Origin: Sideroxydans sp.
GTDB taxonomy: Bacteria; Pseudomonadota; Gammaproteobacteria; Burkholderiales; Gallionellaceae
Reading direction: 5' to 3'
Assembly: GCA_029850585.1 (NCBI GenBank)
Contig: JARCRQ010000093.1
Location: forward strand, 1 to 64,000
Length of the DNA: 64,000 bases
Below the pieces are notes generated by a model. That model was not told the origin of the DNA. It did not search any database and saw only the letters and a list, made by a program, of their open reading frames with translations. Made by a program: the position numbers and the translations under genes. Of this stretch, positions 55,621 through 64,000 are shown one piece after another (position 1 is the first letter of the stretch; each line of letters begins with the position of its first letter).

Positions 55621-56703
55621 TCAATCCAGCGTTCGCCCTGAGCTTGTCGAAGGGTTGCGCAGCGCAAGTACGCGCGCCAACTGCACCACCACCGCATCAA
55701 CAGTGATTAACGCCATCGCGTCACGATGATGCACGCGCGTATTCCAAGCCAATTGCGTGACCGATTTACCTAAGAATTTTTGTACCGCCTGCGGATAGGT
55801 ATTGACGCAAAAATCTAAGGCTTGATACGGACCCGTTAGCTGAGGGCTGGCAACCGCATACAAGCCAATCACAGGCGTGTTCATGCTGCGCGCGATATGC
55901 ACTGCCCCCGTGTCAGGCGCAATCAAAACATCGACAAAACTCAATAGCGCGGCGAGTTGTTGCGGCGTAGTTTTGCCGCACAGATTGAGAGTTGAGGCAG
56001 GCGCGCTGCTGGCAAGCTGTGCGCAAATCGCTTGCTCCGCAGCCGAATTTCCACCTGTTAAAACAATGCTGGCGTGATGTTGCGCAACAGCCTGTTCGAT
56101 GACGGCGCGATAGCGTTCGGGTAGCCAATTGCGTTCGACTTTGCTGGCGACAGGATGCACGGCAAGCCAAGGTCGCGGCAACGCACTGAGCTGTGCCCGC
56201 GCCCAAGCTAAATCTGCCTCGGTAACAGGCAAGCCATGCACCGCTTGCGCTGCGCGCCCTGTGAGTGTTTCAACAAAAGCTAAAAAACTATCTAGTAAAT
56301 GCGTGTCAGCAAAGGCGATGTGACGGTTGCAAAACAGCCACTGCCCTTCGCGCGCGCGGGTTTTATCGAAACCAATTTTGAGCGGCGCGCGCAGCGCGGG
56401 ATAAAGTAAATTGATGCGTAAATTGGCTTGCATCGCCAGCACCACATCAAATTTTTGCCGACGGAATTCACGATAAAAACTGAGGTAATCCTTTAGGCTG
56501 CGCGGTTTGTCGCGCACCACAAACGTCACGCCGCTCATGCCTTGCAACAAGCTATACGCCAGCGGGCTGGTCAGCCAAGTGATGTCCGCGTTAGGTAATT
56601 GCGCCTGCAAAGCGCGCACCGCCGCCGCGACTAACACGAGGTCGCCTAGGGCAGAAAAGCGCACCACAGCGATGCGAAAATGGGGGGTATCAGCAGATTG
56701 CAC
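55621..56703 (-). CDS. GT9 (heptosyltransferase-like) glycosyltransferase with repeat-derived tail
   Basis: 360 residues from the GTG at 56703. RIAVVRFSALGDLVLVAAAV, the Rossmann start near residue 10; WLAVHPVASKVERNWLPERY; IVLTGGNSAAEQ; and LIAPDTGAVHIARSMNTPVIGLY for the donor site. The start is not certain: no ribosome site is seen, and the frame is open upstream to 56838. The last residues RNPSTSSGRTLD come from the common CCTTCGACAAGCTCAGGG-type repeat (55632-55660), an odd tail on an otherwise normal enzyme. Confidence 0.85.
   Translation of the reverse strand: MQSADTPHFRIAVVRFSALGDLVLVAAAVRALQAQLPNADITWLTSPLAYSLLQGMSGVTFVVRDKPRSLKDYLSFYREFRRQKFDVVLAMQANLRINLLYPALRAPLKIGFDKTRAREGQWLFCNRHIAFADTHLLDSFLAFVETLTGRAAQAVHGLPVTEADLAWARAQLSALPRPWLAVHPVASKVERNWLPERYRAVIEQAVAQHHASIVLTGGNSAAEQAICAQLASSAPASTLNLCGKTTPQQLAALLSFVDVLIAPDTGAVHIARSMNTPVIGLYAVASPQLTGPYQALDFCVNTYPQAVQKFLGKSVTQLAWNTRVHHRDAMALITVDAVVVQLARVLALRNPSTSSGRTLD
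55632..55660. repeat. dispersed repeat at the end of the GT9 gene
   Basis: CGCCCTGAGCTTGTCGAAGG, the well-known small palindromic repeat of many proteobacterial genomes. It supplies the stop-proximal codons of the gene. Confidence 0.85.
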
Positions 56704-56968
56704 GGGAGGGATTGAGGGTGAAAAACGGCGCGATTGTAGCGTAAGCGAGTAACTAAAAATTAAGTCTCCATGCGGGGCTTTGCGTTTTTCGGGTGATAAC
56801 TGTACGAAAAAACATCGCTCGATAAATCGAGCTCCCACAGGCTCGGTGTCTCCTCAAAATTTTGCGGATGAAATGCTGTTGTAGGAGACCGATTTATCGC
56901 GCGATAGCCGCATCAATAATCATTTCCACCCACGCTATAATGCGCGACTTTATTTTTTGCCTGCCCTT
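56704..56968. other. divergent promoter region with REP-like palindrome
   Basis: 265 bases between divergent GT9 and WecA-like genes. CGATAAATCGAGCTCCCACA at about 56820 and GGAGACCGATTTATCG at about 56886 face each other, a broken version of the palindrome near hisB. Promoters for both sides should be here; I name none. Confidence 0.5.
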
Positions 56969-57949
56969 ATGTCCCATTACCCACCGATTGTCGCTGCTCT
57001 CGTCACGCTGCTTGCGACCTTGTTACTCACCTTAAATAAAGACGGCACGATTAAAGATATTCCCAATGAACGTTCGCTGCACAGCACGCCAATTCCGCGC
57101 GTGGGCGGCATCGGCATCATGTTGGGCATCTTGGCGGGCTGGGCATTTTTGCTGGCTGATTTACGCGTGTGGTTGGTGTTGCCGATGTTGGGTTTGTTCG
57201 CTTTATCCATCGTCGATGACAAGCAGGGGCTGTCGGCAAAATCGCGTTTTATTGCGCATGTTATCGCGGCGATTGTGGTGCTGTTTGGACTAGGACTGGC
57301 GTGGTATTGGTGGCTGCCCGTGCTGCTCTACATGGTGTGGATGACCAATCTGTATAACTTTATGGACGGCTCGGACGGTTTGGCGGGCGGCATGGCGATG
57401 TTCGGTTTTACTGTGTACGGCTTTGCCGCGCTGCAACATGGCGGCGCGGATGCCGAAGTGTTTGCCATGCTGTGTTTCGCCATTGGCGCGGCGGCTTTGG
57501 GATTTTTGTATCACAACTTTTATCCCGCCACGGTATTTATGGGCGATGCGGGTTCGATACCGCTAGGCTTTCTCGCCGCCAGTTTGGGCGTGTGGGGTTG
57601 GCAACAAAATTTCTGGTCGTTGTGGTTTCCGCTGCTGGTGTTTTCGCCGTTCGTGATGGATGCGACGGCGACTTTGTTGCTGCGTTTACGCCGTGGCGAA
57701 AAACTCACTCAAGCGCATCGCAGCCATTATTATCAACGCTTAATTTTGAGCGGCTTTGGGCATCAAGCCACGGCGATTTTGGAATATGTGTTGATGGCGT
57801 TGGTCGGCATTTCAGCCGTGTGGGGCATCACGCAACCACTCGCCGCGCAAGCTAATTTATTGGCTTTTTGGGCGGCAATTTATCTTGCCTTGTCGATGTG
57901 GATAGATAAACGCTGGCGCAATTTTTGTGCCGCACAGGAGCCAAAATAA
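56969..57949 (+). CDS. WecA/MraY-family undecaprenyl-phosphate sugar transferase
   Basis: 326 residues, about ten membrane helices. IPNERSLHSTPIPRVGGIGI at residues 31-50, IVDDKQGLS, NLYNFMDGSDGLAGG near 127 and VFMGDAGSIPLGFL near 192 are the catalytic Asp and Mg motifs; a late HxxHYYQRL-type loop (AHRSHYYQRLILSG) matches WecA relatives. Loads the first sugar phosphate on undecaprenyl phosphate. ATG at 56969 is used, not the TTG at 56957. TAATG overlap with the next gene. Confidence 0.92.
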   Translation: MSHYPPIVAALVTLLATLLLTLNKDGTIKDIPNERSLHSTPIPRVGGIGIMLGILAGWAFLLADLRVWLVLPMLGLFALSIVDDKQGLSAKSRFIAHVIAAIVVLFGLGLAWYWWLPVLLYMVWMTNLYNFMDGSDGLAGGMAMFGFTVYGFAALQHGGADAEVFAMLCFAIGAAALGFLYHNFYPATVFMGDAGSIPLGFLAASLGVWGWQQNFWSLWFPLLVFSPFVMDATATLLLRLRRGEKLTQAHRSHYYQRLILSGFGHQATAILEYVLMALVGISAVWGITQPLAAQANLLAFWAAIYLALSMWIDKRWRNFCAAQEPK

Positions 57950-59850
57950 TGTTACGCAAATCGAATACGCGCACCGTGCTTGCCATGTTGCACGACAGCA
58001 CCGCTGCCTTATTAGCTTGGAGTTTGGCTTACGCGCTGCGCTTTAATTTTGAACTCCCCGTCAATTTTTTAACTGAGTTCAAGCAAACCGTTTTGTGGGT
58101 GATGCTGTTACAGCTCGCTGTGTTTTGGCGCATGGGTTTGTATCGCGGCATTTGGCGCTACGCCAGCGTGCCCGACTTGAAGCGTATCGTCCTCGCAGTG
58201 CTGGTTGCCGCAGCACTCATTCCTGTTGCGTTATTGATGCTGCGCATCAATTTGGTCGTGCCGCGCTCGGTGCTGATTTTGAATCCCTTGCTGTTGATGT
58301 TGCTGATGGGCGGCAGCCGTCTGATGTATCGCTCTTGGAAAGAAACGCGCTTGCACGGCAAGCTCAAACTCGCCTCTGAACCTGTGCTAATACTCGGCGC
58401 GGGCGATGCCGCGATTCATTTGGCTAAAGACTTGGTGAAGAATCCCGCTTGGCAATTAGTCGGCTTTTTAGATGACGATGACAACAAACAAAATTGCGTG
58501 TTGCATGGCATTAAAGTGCTGGGCAAGTTGGATGATTTGGATAAATGGGCAACGCATTTCTCGGTGGACAAAGTCATTCTTGCCATGCCCTCTAGTTCAC
58601 ATCAACAACGCAAACGGGCGATTCAACTTTGCCAAGCGGCAGGCGTGGAAGCCTTATCGGTGCCGTCATTTGACGACTTGATGTCAGGCAAAGTCGGCGT
58701 GACGCAACTGCGCGCCATTGAGCTAGACGACTTATTAGGACGCGATCCAGTATGCCTAGACAAAGCGGGCTTGCAAAAATTATTGTCCGACAAAGTCGCC
58801 TTAGTCACTGGCGCGGGCGGCTCAATCGGCTCGGAGCTGTGCCGCCAAATCGCGCTGTACGCACCAAGCAAACTGGTGCTGTTTGAGCAAAATGAATTCG
58901 CGCTGTACAGCTTGGAGCAAGAGCTTAAACAAACTTTCCCGCAGCTTAATTTTTTGTGCATCGTCGGTGATGTACGCGATGCCGCACGCGTCAATGAAGT
59001 ATTTGCCGCGCAAGCTCCTGCTACGGTGTTTCATGCCGCCGCCTACAAACATGTGCCGATGATGGAGCAGCACAACGCTTGGCAAGCCATCCGCAACAAC
59101 GTGCTCGGCACTTACACCGTAGCGCGCGCCGCGCTTGATCATGGCGTCGCAAAATTTGTCTTGGTGTCCACCGACAAAGCCGTCAATCCAACCAATGTGA
59201 TGGGTGCGTCGAAACGCTTGGCAGAGCTGGTGTGTCAAGCGTTGCAACCTGCACCAAACCCTCATCTCAATCCTCTCCCGCAAGCGGGCGAGGAGGCAAA
59301 CGCAAACAGCCTTTCTAAACCCTTAACCCGCTTCGTGATGGTGCGCTTTGGTAATGTGCTAGGCAGCACGGGCAGCGTAATTCCTAAGTTCCGCGCACAG
59401 ATTGCAGCGGGCGGACCGATTACCGTGACGCATCCCGACATCACGCGCTTTTTCATGTCGATTCCTGAAGCCGCGCAACTGGTTTTGCAAGCGGGGCTAA
59501 TGGGACAAGGCGGCGAAATTTTTGTCTTGGACATGGGCGAGCCAGTCAAAATTGTGGATTTGGCAAAAGAGCTGATTCGACTTTCTGGCATGAATGAAGA
59601 CGACATCAAAATCGAATTCAGCGGCTTGCGTCCTGGCGAAAAACTCTTTGAGGAATTACTCGCCGATGATGAAAATACTCTGCCCACGCCGCATCCAAAA
59701 TTATTTATCGCGCAAGCGGTGCAATGTGATGCCGCATGGTTGGAACGCTTGTTGCTGTGGGCGGCGGCAACGACTAAGCCTGATGCCGAAGTGCGCCAAG
59801 ATTTAACCGGCTGGCTGCCTGAATACCAACCGTTCAAGGAAAATGTTTAG
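57949..59850 (+). CDS. CapD/WbpM-like nucleotide-sugar 4,6-dehydratase, with repeat insertion
   Basis: 633 residues. Four N-terminal membrane helices, a first Rossmann domain (VLILGAGDAAIHLAKDL near 150), then the SDR domain: LVTGAGGSIGSELCRQI near 284, GDVRDAARV, HAAAYKHVPMME and STDKAVNPTNVMGASKR. Such enzymes make UDP-4-keto-6-deoxy sugars for surface glycans. Between ELVCQAL and TRFVMVRFGNVLG (residues about 434-458) lies PAPNPHLNPLPQAGEEANAN, derived from a dispersed repeat (about 59255-59300). The fold core is intact. Confidence 0.92.
   Translation: MLRKSNTRTVLAMLHDSTAALLAWSLAYALRFNFELPVNFLTEFKQTVLWVMLLQLAVFWRMGLYRGIWRYASVPDLKRIVLAVLVAAALIPVALLMLRINLVVPRSVLILNPLLLMLLMGGSRLMYRSWKETRLHGKLKLASEPVLILGAGDAAIHLAKDLVKNPAWQLVGFLDDDDNKQNCVLHGIKVLGKLDDLDKWATHFSVDKVILAMPSSSHQQRKRAIQLCQAAGVEALSVPSFDDLMSGKVGVTQLRAIELDDLLGRDPVCLDKAGLQKLLSDKVALVTGAGGSIGSELCRQIALYAPSKLVLFEQNEFALYSLEQELKQTFPQLNFLCIVGDVRDAARVNEVFAAQAPATVFHAAAYKHVPMMEQHNAWQAIRNNVLGTYTVARAALDHGVAKFVLVSTDKAVNPTNVMGASKRLAELVCQALQPAPNPHLNPLPQAGEEANANSLSKPLTRFVMVRFGNVLGSTGSVIPKFRAQIAAGGPITVTHPDITRFFMSIPEAAQLVLQAGLMGQGGEIFVLDMGEPVKIVDLAKELIRLSGMNEDDIKIEFSGLRPGEKLFEELLADDENTLPTPHPKLFIAQAVQCDAAWLERLLLWAAATTKPDAEVRQDLTGWLPEYQPFKENV
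59255..59300. repeat. dispersed repeat inserted in the CapD-like gene
   Basis: CCTCATCTCAATCCTCTCCC, GCAAGCGGGCGAGGAGG: same family as the insertion in mpl; its loop core also resembles the one in hisH. Confidence 0.82.
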
Positions 59851-60613
59851 CGCGATGTCCAAACTCTCGGTCATCCTCATCACCAAAAACGAAGCCGCCA
59901 ACCTGCGCGATTGCTTGGCTTCGGTCGCGTTCGCCGATGAAATTGTGCTGGTCGATTCAGGCAGCACCGATGACACGGTTGCTATCGCGCGCGAGCTGGG
60001 CGTGCAGGTTTTTGAGTTCAAAGATTGGCCAGGTTTCGGCGCGCAAAAAAATCGCGCCTTGCATTTTGCCAGCCATGACTGGGTGTTTTCGATTGATGCT
60101 GATGAGCGCGTCACATCTGCGTTACAAGCCGAATTGTTGGCGGCGATGCAGGGCGAATTCGACGGCTATTTTGTGCCGCGTTTGTCGCAGTTTTGCGGAA
60201 AATTTATTCACCATTGCGGCTGGTATCCCGACTATGTGTTGCGTTTATTTAAGAAATCTTGCGCGCGATTTTCGGATGATGTGGTGCATGAACATGTCGA
60301 GCTAACCGGTCGTCACACCAAGCTGCGCAACGATTTACTGCACTACACCTATTTGAATATGAATGATGTGGCGCGCAAAACTTTGCAGTATGCAAAAGCG
60401 GGGGCGGAAAAAAGTTTTGCGCGCGGCAAACGTGCTTATATTTGGGATGCGCCCGTGCGCGGCGGCTGGGCTTTTATACGAACCTATGTATTGCGCGCTG
60501 GATTTTTAGACGGCACAGCGGGCTATCAAATCGCGCGCATGAATGCCCAAACAACGTTCTTGAAATATCAGCAACTGCATTACTTGAACTTAACAAAACG
60601 GCTGCCACTATGA
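59843..60613 (+). CDS. GT2 glycosyltransferase, WaaE/KdtX-like
   Basis: 256 residues. SVILITKNEAANLRDCLASV, VLVDSGSTDDTVAIAREL, FSIDADERVT (DxD) and a C-terminal part with HHCGWYPDYVLRLF and HLT-type helices. Relatives add sugars to the lipopolysaccharide core or an exopolysaccharide. Start is ambiguous: ATG 59843 is only two bases after AAGGA, ATG 59855 fourteen; both overlap or abut the CapD-like stop. Confidence 0.88.
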   Translation: MFSAMSKLSVILITKNEAANLRDCLASVAFADEIVLVDSGSTDDTVAIARELGVQVFEFKDWPGFGAQKNRALHFASHDWVFSIDADERVTSALQAELLAAMQGEFDGYFVPRLSQFCGKFIHHCGWYPDYVLRLFKKSCARFSDDVVHEHVELTGRHTKLRNDLLHYTYLNMNDVARKTLQYAKAGAEKSFARGKRAYIWDAPVRGGWAFIRTYVLRAGFLDGTAGYQIARMNAQTTFLKYQQLHYLNLTKRLPL

Positions 60614-60662
60614 GTGTTGGTGTTATTGACAACACTGCTACCTGTTGGTATTGTTTACAACA

Positions 60663-60944
60663 ATGAAGGCGCAGATATTATTGGATGAGCGGGTCAAGCA
60701 GAGCGAGTTTAGCTTTGCTGAATTGAGAGTACTAAGTGTCCCAACGGCAGTGCGAGGTAGTACGCATTTGCTCAAATACAGCTTGTCTTTGGTAGTCGAT
60801 GGTGTGTGCGTTTTACGCTTTGATAATGAGGCGGGTAAGGGCGACCACTATCATTTAGGCGAACAACAAATCGCGTATCGCTTTAAGAGTTTGCCTGCGC
60901 TGTTGGATGATTTTTGGAGGCTAGTCGAAACATGCAAAAAATAA
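60663..60944 (+). CDS. TumE-family toxin (DUF6516)
   Basis: 93 residues from MKAQILLDERVKQSEFSFAE. RGSTHLLKYSLSLVVDGVCV LRFDNEAGKGDHYHLG-type core and FKSLPALLDDFWRLVE end match DUF6516 proteins annotated as TumE toxins. The His-rich GDHYHLG suggests a catalytic or metal site. Overlaps the next gene by 13 bases. Confidence 0.8.
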   Translation: MKAQILLDERVKQSEFSFAELRVLSVPTAVRGSTHLLKYSLSLVVDGVCVLRFDNEAGKGDHYHLGEQQIAYRFKSLPALLDDFWRLVETCKK

Positions 60945-61288
60945 ATAATGTGGTGGTGGTCGGCGTGGCGACTCGCGCTGAAATCAATGCGCGTTTTTTA
61001 CGCGCACTAGAAACGGGTAAGTCACAAGGCGCGTATCGCAGCTTTGCTAGCAGCGACGAACTCTGGCAAACCTTATCACCTAAACGTTGGGCGATATTGC
61101 AAGCCATGACGGGAGCCGGCGCATTGGCTTTGCGTGAAGTGGCGCGGCGATTAGCACGCGATGTAAAAGGGGTGCATACGGATGTTCACACCTTGCTCAA
61201 CGCGGGGCTATTGGATAAGACCGCTGAAGGCAAGCTCATCTTTCCGTTCGACGCTATCCATGTTGACTTTATGCTGAAAGCTGCTTGA
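60932..61288 (+). CDS. TumA-family antitoxin, winged-helix
   Basis: 118 residues from MQKINNVVVVGVATRAEINA. The C-terminal half LREVARRLARDVKGVHTDVH and LLNAGLLDKTAEGKLIFPFD is a MarR-like winged helix, typical of the TumA partner. GGAGG lies 11 bases upstream. Coupled to the toxin gene and followed by a terminator. Confidence 0.82.
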   Translation: MQKINNVVVVGVATRAEINARFLRALETGKSQGAYRSFASSDELWQTLSPKRWAILQAMTGAGALALREVARRLARDVKGVHTDVHTLLNAGLLDKTAEGKLIFPFDAIHVDFMLKAA

Positions 61289-61290
61289 TA

Positions 61291-61322
61291 AAAAATAGCG
61301 CATTAGTCCGCGCTATTTATTG
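61291..61322 (+). terminator. terminator between TumA and GT2 genes
   Basis: AAATAGCGC and GCGCTATTT pair around eight bases; A-run before and T-rich after, so it serves both converging units. Confidence 0.75.
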
Positions 61323-61325
61323 TGC

Positions 61326-61352
61326 CTAGGGTGTCTCAAAACATTCAAATTC
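61326..61352. repeat. solo arm related to palindrome copy B
   Basis: AGGGTGTCTCAAAACATTCA matches the complement of the right outer arm of copy B (39331-39354) at about 24 of 27 bases. No core and no second arm here. Confidence 0.7.
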
Positions 61353-61354
61353 CG

Positions 61355-62194
61355 TTAGGAAAAACGCCGCTTTAACTCGCTGCGAAATTTTTGCCAGCGT
61401 AATTCGCGCGTGTCTTGGGGTTCAGCTAACACCATGCCTGTCGCCACTTTGCCGCGTCGCAAATAAAAACGATCGAACACCGATTGGCGCAGATTCCATT
61501 TGTGCAGAAACATTTTTCCGCCGTCGTTCTTCACGACTTTGCCCGTTGATTTACATTGGAAGTGATACACCATCGAGTCGCCTACGCCCATAAACACGCG
61601 GCATCCCGCCTGCCACAGCTTCATGGAAAAATCATTGTCGCTACTCATGCCGGGCGAAAACTCGCTGCTGTAGCCGCCCACTTTGTGCCACCAGCGACGA
61701 CTGACTAAAGTGGGAGGCCAAGTCGCACCGTCCCAATCCGCTTTGCGATGTTGTGGCAGCTCGGCGAGTAATTTTGCCTCATCAAATTGGTCTGCATCTG
61801 TGCCGTAATTTTTTACAATTACGCAAGGATTGCCTGTATCGCGCGGCTCTATCATCGTCCCAGACAACATAAATAAATCAGTGTCGAGCAAGCGGGCTTT
61901 ATTGAGCAGCGCGGTATCCCAACCGGGGCAGCAATACATATCGTCGTTCAAATACAAAATGTAATCCTGCGTCGCGTGCATCGCCGATTCATTGACCGCC
62001 AAACAGATGCCGATATTTTCTGGCGAGTGGCTGTAAGTCAGGCCTTGCTCTTTGACCCACGCTAGCGAGCCGTCGCTGCCGTCGTTAACGTGAATAATAA
62101 TCTGGTGCGGATAGGCGGAATTCTCGCGAATGCTGCGCACACATAATTTGAGCAAAGCGAGATTATTCCAAGTCGGAATGAGGATAGAAAACAT
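61355..62194 (-). CDS. GT2 glycosyltransferase
   Basis: 279 residues from MFSILIPTWNNLALLKLCVR. HVNDGSDGSLAWVKEQ, YILYLNDDMYCCPGWD (DD motif near residue 88) and a C-terminal WRWWHKVGGYSSEFSPG-type part with SDNDFSMKLWQAG. Transfers a sugar to an unknown acceptor. Start by homology; the frame to 62308 is not needed. Divergent from the GT4 gene. Confidence 0.87.
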   Translation of the reverse strand: MFSILIPTWNNLALLKLCVRSIRENSAYPHQIIIHVNDGSDGSLAWVKEQGLTYSHSPENIGICLAVNESAMHATQDYILYLNDDMYCCPGWDTALLNKARLLDTDLFMLSGTMIEPRDTGNPCVIVKNYGTDADQFDEAKLLAELPQHRKADWDGATWPPTLVSRRWWHKVGGYSSEFSPGMSSDNDFSMKLWQAGCRVFMGVGDSMVYHFQCKSTGKVVKNDGGKMFLHKWNLRQSVFDRFYLRRGKVATGMVLAEPQDTRELRWQKFRSELKRRFS

Positions 62195-62288
62195 AGTGTG
62201 AAGTCGAGTGAGTTGAGGAGGACAACAAATGCTGCATGGCAGAAAAAATTCGGGTATCGTGCCGCGCCGATTATAAATCAAGCTCGTA

Positions 62289-63356
62289 ATGAAATCTGTG
62301 CAACCCACCCCTCTCTTACATATTGTGCGTCGCTATGGCCCCGTCGGCGGCATGGAGCGTTACGTTTGGGAGCTAACTTTGCAGTTGCGCGACATGGGCT
62401 ATGCGGTGACGGTGGTGTGTCAGCGTTGCCATGTCGAGCTGCCCGTAGGCATTAAAGTTATTGAGTTAGGCGAAGTCGCGATACGTCCGCGCTGGATAGC
62501 CTCGCTGCGCTTTAGTTATCGGGTCTCACAATGGCTGAAAAATAATCCGCAGACAGATGCTTTGATACACAGCAACGAGCGCGTGAATGTTCAACATGTA
62601 AGCACTATTCACGGCCCGCCTTTTGCAACAGTACGCGATAAACCTTGGTGGAAACGCGCTTCGATACGCGTCGCGGCGCAATTGTTTTTGGAGCGACGCG
62701 AGCTGCGCAATGCGCGCGTTATCATTCCCAATTCAGAAATTATCAAGCAGCAAATCGCGCATTATTATCCAGAGTACGCACACAAATTAACCATGCCAAT
62801 ATTGCCCGGAGTGAATGCTGGCGGGGTGCGCGAGGCGAGGCTTGTGCCACTTGATGGAGGCGTGATTGGTTTTGTCGGGCAAGAGTGGAAGCGCAAAGGC
62901 TTGGCATTCGCGGTGAAAATCGTCGCTGAATTACGCCGCACCCGCCCTAACTTAAAGTTCATCGTGATTGGCCCACCGCGCCATGAAATTGAGCCGCTAT
63001 TTGCCGACTGGAAGAGTGGCTATGAATTGATGGGCTGGAGCAAACAAGCGCGGTACACCGAGTTTGATGTGTTGCTGCATCCCGCTAGTGCAGAGCCTTA
63101 CGGCATGGTTATCGCGGAGGCGATGGCGGCCCGTGTACCCGTTGTAATCTCGGATTTATGCGGCGCAAAAGCACAGGTGAGTACCGATGCAGGCGCGGTG
63201 TTATCGCTCGCCTCACCGCTCAGCGATTGGCTGGCAGCGGTTGAACAACAATTACAACGCAGCATGCCCGTCCCGCAATTCGTACACGGTTGGGACAAAG
63301 TGGCACAACAACATGATGCGATTTATCGCACTTTTTCAAAAGAAGGTTTGCTATGA
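62289..63356 (+). CDS. GT4 glycosyltransferase
   Basis: 355 residues, GT-B fold. LLHIVRRYGPVGGMERYVWE near the start (donor loop GGMER), HVSTIHGPPFATV, NSEIIKQQI, VGQEWKRKGLAFAVKIV, and the ExxxxxE-type end VLLHPASAEPYGMVIAEAMA near 260. Builds a surface glycan with the neighbours. Its TGA overlaps the next ATG. Confidence 0.9.
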   Translation: MKSVQPTPLLHIVRRYGPVGGMERYVWELTLQLRDMGYAVTVVCQRCHVELPVGIKVIELGEVAIRPRWIASLRFSYRVSQWLKNNPQTDALIHSNERVNVQHVSTIHGPPFATVRDKPWWKRASIRVAAQLFLERRELRNARVIIPNSEIIKQQIAHYYPEYAHKLTMPILPGVNAGGVREARLVPLDGGVIGFVGQEWKRKGLAFAVKIVAELRRTRPNLKFIVIGPPRHEIEPLFADWKSGYELMGWSKQARYTEFDVLLHPASAEPYGMVIAEAMAARVPVVISDLCGAKAQVSTDAGAVLSLASPLSDWLAAVEQQLQRSMPVPQFVHGWDKVAQQHDAIYRTFSKEGLL

Positions 63357-64000
63357 AATTATCTGCAATACGCTACGGCTCAAGCATAGATGCGGCTGTC
63401 ATGCTGTTGTTGTTCAGCTACCCCACTTTAATGTTGACGCTCAAAGGTGGCATGAACACCGCCTTTATTTTGCTGTTGTTAGTCACCTTGGTAGTTACTA
63501 TAAAACGCCCTAAAGAGTTACCAGCCGTAGTTTGGCGGCGTGATTGGACGCTGTATTTATTAGCGATGACGGGCATGTCTGTTGCTATTTTTTTAAGTCA
63601 ATTAGCTAATCATAAATTTGGTGGTCATGCGCACGATGCGGCGACGCGTTACTGGTTAGCCATCCCTATATTTTTGTTATTGCAGCGCATGCCTTTATCA
63701 ACTTTTAATGTCTTGCAACTCACCTTCCCCGTTGCGGCGATTGTGGGGTTTTTGCTGGCGAACAATATCATCGGCAATGTCTATCTTGACCTAGGTGGGC
63801 GAGTGGGGATCTCAAACATAGATTTGATACATTTTGGTGATTTTGAGTTGCTATTAGGGGTGACTTCTTTGTTGAGTATTGATTGGTTTGGGCACGATAA
63901 ACCGCCTGTGCGAGGTCTAAAAATGTTGGGATTTATCGCGGGATTATTAACCTCTATTGCCACTGGCTCACGCGGTGGCTGGATGGCGATTCCAATTTTT
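63353..64000 (+). CDS. O-antigen ligase / polymerase-like membrane protein, cut by window end
   Basis: 216 codons read to the window edge from the ATG at 63353. Several hydrophobic segments (MLLLFSYPTLMLTLKGG, TAFILLLLVTLVVTI) and the TGSRGGWMAIPIF motif typical of WaaL/Wzy_C proteins. Family joins O-antigen or another polymer to its carrier or polymerises repeat units. ATGA overlap with the GT4 gene. Confidence 0.8.
   Translation, partial: MKLSAIRYGSSIDAAVMLLLFSYPTLMLTLKGGMNTAFILLLLVTLVVTIKRPKELPAVVWRRDWTLYLLAMTGMSVAIFLSQLANHKFGGHAHDAATRYWLAIPIFLLLQRMPLSTFNVLQLTFPVAAIVGFLLANNIIGNVYLDLGGRVGISNIDLIHFGDFELLLGVTSLLSIDWFGHDKPPVRGLKMLGFIAGLLTSIATGSRGGWMAIPIF

Overview
The window is chromosomal DNA of a betaproteobacterium, most probably in or near the order Nitrosomonadales (for example Gallionellaceae-type relatives). 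The lineage is inferred from gene order and family types: a hisC-hisB-hisH-hisA-hisF-hisI-hisE-HIT-tatA-tatB-tatC run, a glutamate-cysteine ligase of the Acidithiobacillus/betaproteobacterial type, a short PTS set (EIIA-Man, HPr, EI), and xseB-ispA-dxs in one operon. No rRNA or tRNA gene was seen.

Layout. 1-2.5 kb: xseB-ispA-dxs (isoprenoid precursors), leftward, dxs cut by the window start. 2.9-7.5 kb: YidB-like protein, RelA, a DUF3820 protein, an MFS exporter and an unknown wHTH-like gene. 7.5-12.6 kb: RNA helicase dbpA, then a disturbed region in which the 3' end of dbpA and of a lipoprotein gene are duplicated around a ParE-type toxin-antitoxin pair, then the intact lipoprotein and a DUF4105 gene. 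12.6-16.8 kb: a broken vapBC-like pair, the RNase P RNA gene with an apparent 120-bp insertion, ppx, phoU and rpiA. 16.9-23.4 kb: histidine biosynthesis, hinT and the Tat translocase. 23.5-29.5 kb: DUF4124 protein, ntrB-ntrC, mpl, a DUF486 protein, an FKBP lipoprotein and a PIN toxin-antitoxin pair. 29.5-37.8 kb: metH, ccdAB, a two-gene RloB plus AAA-ATPase cassette (AbiL-like) lying between two copies of the comM 3' end, comM and ubiK. 37.8-41.4 kb: a TorF-type porin, glnK and amtB behind a convincing sigma-54 promoter and NtrC site. 41.5-44.5 kb: a periplasmic solute-binding protein overlapping a CHASE-domain histidine kinase. 44.5-49.8 kb: a leftward operon of GT9, GtrA, GT39, a sialidase-like protein and a membrane protein. 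49.9-55.6 kb: DUF1161 protein, ptsI, ptsH, EIIA, apbE and gshA. 55.6-64 kb: surface-polysaccharide genes (GT9, WecA-like, CapD-like, GT2, GT2, GT4, O-antigen-ligase-like, cut by the window end) with a TumE/TumA pair among them.

How parts work together. NtrB/NtrC (24-26.5 kb) are the expected regulators of the porin-glnK-amtB unit, whose promoter carries the matching signals. The his genes feed one pathway; hinT and tatABC follow in the same direction. The 56-64 kb genes look like a lipid-linked polysaccharide assembly line.

The most unusual content is structural. Two defence or toxin-antitoxin cassettes sit behind duplicated 3' ends of host genes (dbpA, comM). Five dispersed palindromes of 120-170 bp share a core but have unrelated, self-complementary outer arms. 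Small palindromic repeats have entered HisH, Mpl, CapD and a GT9 gene in frame. rnpB carries an insertion flanked by a 10-bp repeat whose sequence can pair with a conserved core element of the RNA.
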